Positions 8,276 to 15,080 of a stretch of 64,000 nucleotides of DNA are shown one piece after another (position 1 is the first letter of the stretch; each line of letters starts with the position of its first letter). The notes under the pieces are model-generated. The model made no database searches and was not told the origin of the DNA. It was given only the letters and a program-made list of their open reading frames with translations. Position numbers and translations under genes: made by a program. This DNA is from JAAYLC01 sp035654795 (lineage in GTDB: Bacteria > Bacteroidota > Bacteroidia > Flavobacteriales > Flavobacteriaceae): positions 62,001-126,000 of the forward strand of contig DASRWC010000041.1 in NCBI GenBank assembly GCA_035654795.1. The letters run 5' to 3'.

Positions 8276-8659
8276 CTAGAAACCGGTTTTTATATGACCG
8301 TATTTCATAACCTCATAAATATAGTCACCTTCAATGAGTACCAGAGCGGCAAGATAAACTATCAGAAAAACACCTGTCCATACAGTTATTCTTCGGAATG
8401 TTGAGTCTTCATCCCGCATATGCATGAAATCCCAAGTTATGTAGTATGCCTTCACGATTGTAAGGATAATGAAAATCCAGTTTAGCAACTTCATTGAAAG
8501 GAACGTTGTGCTAATGAGGAAATCAGGTCTTAGAATACCCAATGCCACTTCCACAATTGTCACAATAGAAAGTACAACAAAGACTCCCCATATTTTTGAC
8601 ACGGTATCTCTAAATTTCCAAGAACCTCTAAAAATTGCTAATTTATGTTCGTGTGCCAT
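8276..8659 (-). CDS. Cytochrome c oxidase subunit IV (prokaryotic, CyoD/COX4_pro-like)
   Basis: 127 residues with three hydrophobic helices (about 23-42, 50-72, 92-113) and short charged ends. This is the size and layout of the small prokaryotic subunit IV of heme-copper oxidases. The helix-2 to loop pattern K-A-Y-Y-I-T-W-D-F-M-H-M (about residues 67-78) is typical of flavobacterial members. It follows the large subunit III gene by 20 nt and ends the operon before a hairpin. The subunit stabilises the oxidase core and is not catalytic. Subunits I and II are not in the window. Confidence 0.88.
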   Translation of the reverse strand: MAHEHKLAIFRGSWKFRDTVSKIWGVFVVLSIVTIVEVALGILRPDFLISTTFLSMKLLNWIFIILTIVKAYYITWDFMHMRDEDSTFRRITVWTGVFLIVYLAALVLIEGDYIYEVMKYGHIKTGF

Positions 8660-8679
8660 CTTAATAAGCTTATTTTATA

Positions 8680-9663
8680 TTATACCAAATAGAAGAACGT
8701 GAATACAAATACCCACACTAAGTCAACAAAGTGCCAATAAAGACCCACTTTCTCAACCATTTCATAATGACCTCGTCTTTCATACGTTCCCAAAAGAACA
8801 TTTATAAAGACAATGATGTTAAGCATCACCCCAATGGAGACGTGAAATCCGTGGAAACCTGTGATAAAGAAGAAGAAATCTGCAAACAGCGGATGTCCAT
8901 ATTCGTTGCGCTTTAGATTTGCACCCAAGACAACTTCCTTTCCATCCTTATCGAGTTTCGCAATAGACTCTTCTCGTGATAAGATTATATGATGACCATG
9001 TTCATCTTTTTCCTGTATTCTGACAAGTAGGTTGTCATTGGCAAGAAATCCGGCTTTCACATCTTCAAGTGCCATGCCGGTATAGAATTTATCTTCTGCT
9101 TTGTACCATATCCCGGTGTTTCTATTATGTTCTAAACGCTCGGTAGAGGCAGCAGCCACAAAATCTGCAATAGCTACTCTTTTTCCTTCCGTATCAACAA
9201 ATTGAAGGATACCTCTTCCGTTTGTTTCAACTGCACCATAATCTCCTTTTATAAACGTAGCCCATTCCCATGCTTGAGAACCAAGAAACACGAGTCCGCC
9301 AAGAATAGTAAGAAACATATAGGTTATTACCTTGTTTCTCTGCATTCTGGCACCCGCATCCACGGCCAATACTGTCGTAACTGAAGAAAAAATCAGCACG
9401 AAGGTCATAAAAGCCACATAATACATTGGTGCTTCAACCCCGTGCAGGAAAGGTACGTGTGTAAAAACTTCATCGGGGATAGGCCAGGTTTCTGCAAATT
9501 TAAATCGCATCAAACCGTAAGACGCAAGAAATCCTGTGAAAGTCAAGGAGTCTGATAAGATGAAGAACCACATCATCATCTTGCCATATCTGGCCTTTAA
9601 TGGAGATGTCCCTCCACCCCATGTCTTTCCTTCAGTGCCTGTTCGAACAACAGCTGCTTCCAT
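8680..9663 (-). CDS. Cytochrome c oxidase subunit III, long form with soluble insertion
   Basis: 327 residues. Helices at the N-terminus (Y-G-K-M-M-M-W-F-F-I-L-S-D then a T-F-T-G-F segment) and at the C-terminus (F-F-F-F-I-T-G-F-H-G-F-H-V and Y-W-H-F-V-D-L-V-W-V-F) carry the hallmark subunit III motifs. Between them lies a hydrophilic insertion of roughly 110 residues (about 140-255, rich in D, E, K and G) that ordinary subunit III proteins lack. It sits between the shorter subunit III gene and coxIV, all on the minus strand. It probably packs against subunit I and supports proton uptake. The insertion would be exposed on one membrane face and its role is unknown. Confidence 0.9.
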   Translation of the reverse strand: MEAAVVRTGTEGKTWGGGTSPLKARYGKMMMWFFILSDSLTFTGFLASYGLMRFKFAETWPIPDEVFTHVPFLHGVEAPMYYVAFMTFVLIFSSVTTVLAVDAGARMQRNKVITYMFLTILGGLVFLGSQAWEWATFIKGDYGAVETNGRGILQFVDTEGKRVAIADFVAAASTERLEHNRNTGIWYKAEDKFYTGMALEDVKAGFLANDNLLVRIQEKDEHGHHIILSREESIAKLDKDGKEVVLGANLKRNEYGHPLFADFFFFITGFHGFHVSIGVMLNIIVFINVLLGTYERRGHYEMVEKVGLYWHFVDLVWVFVFTFFYLV

Positions 9664-9715
9664 AAAAGTGATTGGTATTGGTTTAGAAATAAAGGTTCAA
9701 AAATACGTTTAATTT

Positions 9716-10324
9716 TTATTTAACGAAATATAAAAATAAAAACAGGTAAATCCACACCACATCCACAAAATGCCAAAATGTTGCAGCAAGCTCTACTCCA
9801 AGGATTTTCCCGTTTATATATTTTAGTTTATAATGATTATAAATTACGACCAACAGCCCTATAATCCCTCCTATAACGTGGGCTACGTGCAAAATAACAA
9901 CCAAATAAATGAAAGAGGTAGTTATGGAACTTGTGGGGCCGGTAAAATAATATCCTTCTTGTATGATCTCGGAAAAACCTTCAAATTGAGAAAAAATAAA
10001 GGCCAATCCAAGGAGTAAGGTAACAACTAAAAGGATCATTCCTTTCCGATTTTCCTCCTTTTTAATGGCTTTTTTTGCCAAGTGCATGGTTAAACTGCTG
10101 ATCAAGATCAGCCCCAAGGCAAAATAAAATGCCAGAGGCAGTTCAAAACTTCCTATCCAATCCGGTCTTTCTTTACTAACGACATAGGCGCTAGTCAGCC
10201 CCGCAAAACTCATGGAAAGACTAATTATTCCGAACCACAAAATATTTTTCTTGGCAGTGGCAATTTTTGCCTCATCTGATTTTTCCACTCCTCTACGCAT
10301 AATTGTGATATTCTGTAAAGCCAT
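9716..10324 (-). CDS. Cytochrome c oxidase subunit III, short form
   Basis: 202 residues with five hydrophobic helices. The last helices carry L-H-V-A-H-V-I-G-G and F-W-H-F-V-D-V-V-W-I-Y-L-F, the canonical subunit III signature. It starts with A-L-Q-N-I-T-I-M-R-R and has no soluble insertion. It lies 2 nt after ctaB and 52 nt before a second, longer subunit III gene, so the operon encodes two different subunit III polypeptides. Such paired subunit III genes also occur in other Bacteroidota; whether both enter one complex cannot be read from sequence. Confidence 0.9.
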   Translation of the reverse strand: MALQNITIMRRGVEKSDEAKIATAKKNILWFGIISLSMSFAGLTSAYVVSKERPDWIGSFELPLAFYFALGLILISSLTMHLAKKAIKKEENRKGMILLVVTLLLGLAFIFSQFEGFSEIIQEGYYFTGPTSSITTSFIYLVVILHVAHVIGGIIGLLVVIYNHYKLKYINGKILGVELAATFWHFVDVVWIYLFLFLYFVK

Positions 10325-10326
10325 TC

Positions 10327-11226
10327 TTATCGTATAAATTTGTCTAAGACAAATATTAACTGTAGCAGTGTAATATAACTTACGCTTGCCAGCATCAATT
10401 TTTTAGCCATCGCATCAGACAGCTCTTGAAATAATTTTATTGAATAATAAATTAATCCGCCACCCAACAATCCAACTAAGACCGCTGAAATAGGCGATAG
10501 ATATAATTTTCCGGTGATTCCAAATGCCGGTATAAGAGACGCTACTACGGTCCAGACACAATACATTATTATCTGGATGGCTGTTCCTTTATTCTTTTTT
10601 CCGTTTGGAAGCATAAAAAATCCACCCCGTTCATAATCATCATACAAAAACCAACCGATAGCCCAGAAATGAGGAAATTGCCAGAAGAACTGAATCAAAA
10701 AAAGCGTTCCCGGCTCTATTCCGAAGCTACCACTTGCCGCAACCCAGCCTAGCATGAAGGGAATTGCTCCCGGAAAGGCACCTACAAATACTGACAAGGG
10801 CGTTTTCGTTTTGAGCGGCGTGTAAAGACTGACATACATAAAGATTGAGACAGCTCCAAATAGTGCAGTGATGGGATTAATATTGTACAAAACGACCAGC
10901 CCAACTATGGTAAGAATTACCCCTAAAATGAAAGCCGTCTTTACAGTCATTTTTCCGGCCGGCAGGGGTCGGTTCTTCGTTCTGTTCATCAAGGCATCTA
11001 AATCTCTTTCAATTATTTGGTTGAAAACATTTGAAGCTCCAACCATACAATACCCACCAACGCTCAATAGAAAGACAATTGCGAAATCGATATTTTCAGC
11101 ACCAAGTAAATAACCTGCAACTGAGGAAAACACAACACTAACAGACAGACGAAATTTCGTGATGTCCATAAAATTTTGGATTGTTGTTTTCAACAGTGAA
11201 GGACTGTATGCTACGGATAAACTCAT
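10327..11226 (-). CDS. ctaB: Protoheme IX farnesyltransferase (heme O synthase)
   Basis: 299 residues from the ATG at 11226; a TTG seven codons upstream is rejected because it overlaps the promoter region. UbiA-type prenyltransferase that adds a farnesyl group to heme b to make heme O for the oxidase, embedded in the inner membrane. The first aspartate-rich motif N-Q-I-I-E-R-D-L-D-A-L-M-N-R-T and the second Y-D-D-Y-E-R-G-G-F are both present, separated by several hydrophobic helices. It is the first gene of the oxidase operon, 2 nt before the short subunit III gene. A strong TTG-N21-TATCTTTG promoter lies just upstream. Confidence 0.95.
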   Translation of the reverse strand: MSLSVAYSPSLLKTTIQNFMDITKFRLSVSVVFSSVAGYLLGAENIDFAIVFLLSVGGYCMVGASNVFNQIIERDLDALMNRTKNRPLPAGKMTVKTAFILGVILTIVGLVVLYNINPITALFGAVSIFMYVSLYTPLKTKTPLSVFVGAFPGAIPFMLGWVAASGSFGIEPGTLFLIQFFWQFPHFWAIGWFLYDDYERGGFFMLPNGKKNKGTAIQIIMYCVWTVVASLIPAFGITGKLYLSPISAVLVGLLGGGLIYYSIKLFQELSDAMAKKLMLASVSYITLLQLIFVLDKFIR

Positions 11227-11244
11227 AATATAAAATGGAATGCG

Positions 11245-11276
11245 CAAAGATACATGGCATTCATCCTTTCCACCAA
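11245..11276 (-). promoter_or_regulatory. Promoter of the ctaB-cox operon
   Basis: Reading the minus strand: TTG (11276-11274), 21 nt spacer, TATCTTTG (11252-11245). This matches the flavobacterial consensus TTG-N17-23-TAnnTTTG exactly. The -7 box ends 18 nt before the ctaB ATG. Confidence 0.75.
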
Positions 11277-11298
11277 AGGAAATAGAGACTTCAAATGG

Positions 11299-13386
11299 TT
11301 AAAAATCGTAATACCAGTTAAACAATTCTGTTCTGATGCCAAGACTTAACCAAGTAGTACTGTTTTCAAAAACTTTGGCCGTCTCAACCATCGGGTCGAA
11401 ATTTCTATAGATCACACTCCCATAAAATTTGAAGTTGTTTGCCGGATTTATAATATAGCCCAGCTGCATTTCCCCGTGGAAAAATTTCGTTTTATTTCCT
11501 TGACCTGTTTTGTTTCCAAGCTCCCAAGGTCTGTCTTCCCGCTCTGATCTGTAGATGTCTGACCCATAATTTAAAGAGTCGTCGGCAGTGTTAAAATCAA
11601 AACCGCGAGTGGCTACCACCGCCTTGGCATCTCCGTAAAACCTTCCGTTTTGATAGCGCACTATTCCGATAAACTCAGTGAAGTTAGCTCCCAGGGTGTG
11701 AGCCATGCTCTGATTCATATGACCATAATTTAAAATAATGGTGTTGTGCGAATAGGTGTAAGGTCTGACCCTATTATATTCAGCCTGCATCATGAGTCCA
11801 TGAACTCCAAGAGCGTCATAATATTTAATTCCTAACTGATAAGCATGTTTGTTTTTCCAGCTCTTATCTCCCTTAAAAACATTTATGGAAGAAAACTCAT
11901 CAATCCCCCATTGGCCATAAACATTTATTTGATCAGAGAATTTATATTTGGCTGTCAGACCAATCATTGCATTACCACCTCTGGGGCCGGTGGCAAATTC
12001 TATGGCCCTGTAGAAGATTACAGGATTCATATAATTCATGTCAAAACCCCTATCATTATCATTTTGCCAAATCACAGACTCAAAGAACCCAAGATTTAAT
12101 CTTTTTGTTAGGTTGAGGCTCAAATAATGATTTGCCATATATTTAGTTCTAAAAGAACCTTGTGGTGCAACTTCTTTTCTTACGTCTCTTAGGGACATCC
12201 AAGTGTTGGTATATTTTATTTTCCAGATTTTAGAGTTTATCCGGAAGTAGGGATAGGGACTGGCATTATCACTGGATAAAAGGGATCTGTAGCCGTCTCC
12301 CAGAAAAGTTTTTCCGTGACCAAACTGAAGATTAAAATGTTTTGAAGGAGAATAAGAGATATACCCTAAGCCCACCGGATAGTCATAACCATCTGTTTTA
12401 AAATCTTTGGCAACTCCCATTCCGGGCACTATTCCCGGATTTCCTCCAGGAGGAGGAATAGATTCGATATATCTATTCATATAACCCGCAAAACGCCCTT
12501 GACTCTCAAAAATGGCTCCGAAAAAAGAGAGGTTTTTACCAATTCCGCCTTGAGTGTATAAAATCCGGGTGTTATTATAGGTATTTATGTTGTCGTCAAA
12601 ATCTTTTCCTAATTGAACATCTACACCGGGATCCAGTGTTATCCAATAATTCTCACCCTTCATAATGAACATATGCTCATTCCACCATTTTCTCCCCAAC
12701 CAAGTTTTTTGAGGTTTCATCAAGCTTTGGTTGTGTTCCTCAAAGTTGAAATAAGGATCTACATCTTCGTAAGTGTAAGGTTTTTGGGCTGTATGGCTAT
12801 TCGTTCCAACCCGATTAAGAGCAGCATCAAAGAGATAATAATTTCTGTGGGAAAATGGGATATTTAAATTGCTTTTGAACTCTTCATTTTCATAGGGCAG
12901 ATTTTGAATGGCATCATATTCCTTTGCAGCCAAATCTCTTGAATAGTTTTCTACTTTAGGCGCCGGCCTGCTTTTTCCCGGTTCAATAAGCGGAATGGCA
13001 ATGGGCATATTGAATTGAACGTATGTGGGGCGCCCGCTATATGTAGCAGGCTCAATTTCCGGAAGCGTTTCAAATACTCTTTGCATCTCTGCCTTTAATT
13101 CATCATAGGCTGCATCAATATAGAGCAAACGAAATTTTCCTTCTTTGGTAACTTCAAAAAACACATTCATTACCCCCTTATATTCTTTTTGGCTTATCTC
13201 TTCCGGAAGTTGGAAATTGGTATAAATATAATTTTGAAGCGTAAAGTTAAAGCAACTCTCGAGCTCTCCATGGTGAGATTCTACACACTCAGGAAAAATG
13301 GGATATTGTTCATAGGAAAGAGTCGTTTTTTGGGCGGATAGGAACACCGAATAAAGAAGTACGTTCAGGAGTAAAATTCGCTTCAT
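11299..13386 (-). CDS. remB: Gliding motility protein RemB-like, with N-terminal TonB-CTD-like region
   Basis: 695 residues from the ATG at 13386; a longer frame to 13506 would run through a hairpin and is rejected. The N-terminus is a signal peptide (cleavage near L-S-A-Q, residue 18). Residues about 25-130 read like a TonB C-terminal domain: Y-P-I-F-P-E-C, a second Cys, V-F-F-E-V-T-K-E-G-K-F and L-P-E-I-E-P-A-T-Y-S-G-R-P. The rest is rich in alternating aromatic strands, as in outer-membrane beta-barrels, and ends in N-W-Y-Y-D-F. RemB is a gliding protein of Flavobacterium johnsoniae; as I recall, it lies four genes from sprA there, as here. Symbol given on architecture and synteny; moderately sure. 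Confidence 0.72.
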   Translation of the reverse strand: MKRILLLNVLLYSVFLSAQKTTLSYEQYPIFPECVESHHGELESCFNFTLQNYIYTNFQLPEEISQKEYKGVMNVFFEVTKEGKFRLLYIDAAYDELKAEMQRVFETLPEIEPATYSGRPTYVQFNMPIAIPLIEPGKSRPAPKVENYSRDLAAKEYDAIQNLPYENEEFKSNLNIPFSHRNYYLFDAALNRVGTNSHTAQKPYTYEDVDPYFNFEEHNQSLMKPQKTWLGRKWWNEHMFIMKGENYWITLDPGVDVQLGKDFDDNINTYNNTRILYTQGGIGKNLSFFGAIFESQGRFAGYMNRYIESIPPPGGNPGIVPGMGVAKDFKTDGYDYPVGLGYISYSPSKHFNLQFGHGKTFLGDGYRSLLSSDNASPYPYFRINSKIWKIKYTNTWMSLRDVRKEVAPQGSFRTKYMANHYLSLNLTKRLNLGFFESVIWQNDNDRGFDMNYMNPVIFYRAIEFATGPRGGNAMIGLTAKYKFSDQINVYGQWGIDEFSSINVFKGDKSWKNKHAYQLGIKYYDALGVHGLMMQAEYNRVRPYTYSHNTIILNYGHMNQSMAHTLGANFTEFIGIVRYQNGRFYGDAKAVVATRGFDFNTADDSLNYGSDIYRSEREDRPWELGNKTGQGNKTKFFHGEMQLGYIINPANNFKFYGSVIYRNFDPMVETAKVFENSTTWLSLGIRTELFNWYYDF

Positions 13387-13471
13387 GAGATCTTTTACAA
13401 TTTGGCGGGAAAGATAAGGATTTTTGAAGGCAGAGAAATCAAGAAAATTAAAAATCCTTTTATTATCAATA

Positions 13472-13504
13472 GCAAATCCCGTTTCGGTCAGAAACGGGAT
13501 TTGC
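13472..13504 (-). terminator. Strong hairpin between tonB and remB
   Basis: Perfect 14-bp stem GCAAATCCCGTTTC (13472-13485) / GAAACGGGATTTGC (13491-13504) with a 5-nt loop. It lies 22 bp after the tonB stop and about 85 bp before the remB start on the minus strand. The U-tract is poor, so it may act as an attenuator or RNA-stability element rather than a full terminator. Confidence 0.6.
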
Positions 13505-13526
13505 AAATACAGTTGAGCTACATCAA

Positions 13527-14255
13527 CTACTGTACATCAAATATTATAGGAAGCGAATATAAAACACTTACTGCTTTTCCTCTTTGTTTTCCCGGAATCA
13601 TCGTCGGAAGTGACTGAACTACCGATACAGCCTCTCTCTCCAATCTTGGATGCGGTGCTCTGGCTCGAACCTCTGTCACCTTTCCTTCCGGATCGATTTT
13701 AAATTGAACCATAATCCGCTGTCTTCCTTGCAGTCCGAGTTCTCCTGCCAGATCTGAATTAAATTTTCTTTGGATAAACACGTTCACCTTCTCGCTCATA
13801 CATTGCTTTTTGGCGTCGTTTGTTTTTTCCTTCTCACATCCGGGATAAATTGGCACGTTTTCAATAACTGCAAAAGGAACTTCCTCGATAACCTCTTCGA
13901 TTACTTTTTCTTTTATCTGTTTTACTTCAACAATTTTTGTTTCTGGTTTGGTTTCTGTCGATTGAATCACAGTTTCTTCTACTTCAGCTTTATCTTCAAT
14001 AACGTCGATAATATCCGGAGCCGGTGGTGGCGGAGGTGGTGGCGGAGGCGGCGGGGTATTTAGTTGCTGCGTGACCGGAATTTCTTCCATTAAATCGTCA
14101 CCCACATCAAGTTTTCCGATGTCAATTTGGGATTTTTCGTAGGTCTTCCATTCAATTGCTTGCCAGGCCAGGAAGAGCATTACTACCAATCCGATCTGGA
14201 AGAAGAGCATACTCTTCCGACCTACATCGGCTTTGGGGTTCTTTTTAACTTGCAT
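13527..14255 (-). CDS. TonB-family energy transducer
   Basis: 242 residues. A single N-terminal membrane helix (about 17-33) is preceded by K-K-N-P-K-A-D. It is followed by a periplasmic linker with an uninterrupted run of 11 prolines (about residues 69-79) and an E/V/K-rich stretch. The C-terminal domain (about 130-242) begins V-P-I-Y-P-G-C-E and contains a second Cys and R-I-M-V-Q-F-K-I-D-P-E-G-K-V, the common Bacteroidota TonB form. With ExbB/ExbD (not in the window) it would energise outer-membrane transporters. The run ends at a strong hairpin, then remB, whose N-terminus resembles this C-terminal domain. The gene is codirectional with sprA, gcvH and vanZ. Confidence 0.92.
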   Translation of the reverse strand: MQVKKNPKADVGRKSMLFFQIGLVVMLFLAWQAIEWKTYEKSQIDIGKLDVGDDLMEEIPVTQQLNTPPPPPPPPPPPAPDIIDVIEDKAEVEETVIQSTETKPETKIVEVKQIKEKVIEEVIEEVPFAVIENVPIYPGCEKEKTNDAKKQCMSEKVNVFIQRKFNSDLAGELGLQGRQRIMVQFKIDPEGKVTEVRARAPHPRLEREAVSVVQSLPTMIPGKQRGKAVSVLYSLPIIFDVQ

Positions 14256-14308
14256 AGTACTTTCTTTTAAGAGTTGCTAAAGTATAGAATAATACATAAA
14301 TCGAAAAA

Positions 14309-14710
14309 TTATTTTCCAATAAGAAGTTTCGACTTAATTGTTTTGAAAAACGCTATCCCACAGCCCACGCCTATCATATCTGCAAAAACATCATATGCAT
14401 CAGCTGTTCGGGAAGGTGTAAAGAGCTCCTGAACCACTTCAATTAGTATGCCATATACCAGAAGAACAAGCGTGAACCCCAAAACAAAGAACCATCTCAT
14501 CTTTTTATTCCTTAATTCGAAAAAGAGGAGCCATAAAAAGGTGAGGAGAAAAAATAGCAATACATGCGCTACCTTGTCAAATCCTGAAATGCCCACCTTG
14601 GGAAGGCCTGAGGTGGGCATTAAAAAAAAGTAAGTTACCAGGCCGCTATACAAAATTGCTGCCCGGAGAACATATTTACTTTCCAATAAGTTCTTTATAA
14701 GCTGCATCAT
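14309..14710 (-). CDS. VanZ-family membrane protein
   Basis: 133 residues with four hydrophobic helices and the VanZ-like pattern: F-D-K-V-A-H-V-L-L-F-F-L-L-T near residue 44, and E-V-V-Q-E-L-F-T-P-S-R-T-A-D-A-Y-D-V-F-A-D near residues 90-111. The family takes its name from the teicoplanin-resistance gene vanZ, but chromosomal members such as this have no established function. If the first ATG is used it overlaps the end of gcvH by 35 bp; a TTG eight codons in would reduce the overlap. The gene sits between gcvH and tonB in the sprA block, an order that appears conserved in related genomes. Confidence 0.85.
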   Translation of the reverse strand: MMQLIKNLLESKYVLRAAILYSGLVTYFFLMPTSGLPKVGISGFDKVAHVLLFFLLTFLWLLFFELRNKKMRWFFVLGFTLVLLVYGILIEVVQELFTPSRTADAYDVFADMIGVGCGIAFFKTIKSKLLIGK

Positions 14711-15056
14711 TTAGCAAATCATCCAGTTCGGATTTATCCGCTATTTTCAATTTAATCATCCAGCCGTCTCCATAAGGATCGGTATTTACATTTTCCGGTT
14801 CGTCCTCAAGTCCTTCATTGAATTCAAGAATTTCTCCGGATAACGGCAAATATAAATCAGACACTGTTTTAACAGCCTCAACAGTTCCGAAAATCTCATT
14901 TTTCTCTAAAGTTTCACCCACTGTCTCAATTTCTACATAGACGATATCGCCAAGTTCACTTTGTGCGAATTCGGTTATACCAATTGTAGCAATGTCTCCT
15001 TCTACTCTCACCCACTCGTGGTCTTTTGAGTATTTCAAATCTGATGGAAAAGTCAT
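14676..15056 (-). CDS. gcvH: Glycine cleavage system H protein
   Basis: 126 residues, normal for the family. H protein carries the lipoyl arm that shuttles the aminomethyl group between the P, T and L proteins in glycine breakdown. The lipoylation site is clear: E-A-V-K-T-V-S-D-L-Y with Lys63. The N-terminal H-E-W-V-R-V and C-terminal G-W-M-I-K-L motifs match as well. gcvP and gcvT are not in the window. It lies 24 nt after sprA on the same strand and overlaps the vanZ-like gene at its 3' end, so it is probably transcribed with the gliding gene, a linkage with no obvious functional reason. Confidence 0.96.
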   Translation of the reverse strand: MTFPSDLKYSKDHEWVRVEGDIATIGITEFAQSELGDIVYVEIETVGETLEKNEIFGTVEAVKTVSDLYLPLSGEILEFNEGLEDEPENVNTDPYGDGWMIKLKIADKSELDDLLNDAAYKELIGK

Positions 15057-15080
15057 AAGTAAAAAGTTTAAATTAATATT

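Noticed and set aside
13387..13506. In-frame extension of remB to a start at 13506.
   Set aside because: It runs through the strong hairpin and adds a non-signal leader. The ATG at 13386 gives a clean signal peptide.
13770..14063. Tryptophan/arginine-rich open frame opposite tonB.
   Set aside because: It is the reverse of the poly-proline linker and acidic stretch of TonB. No independent gene signal.
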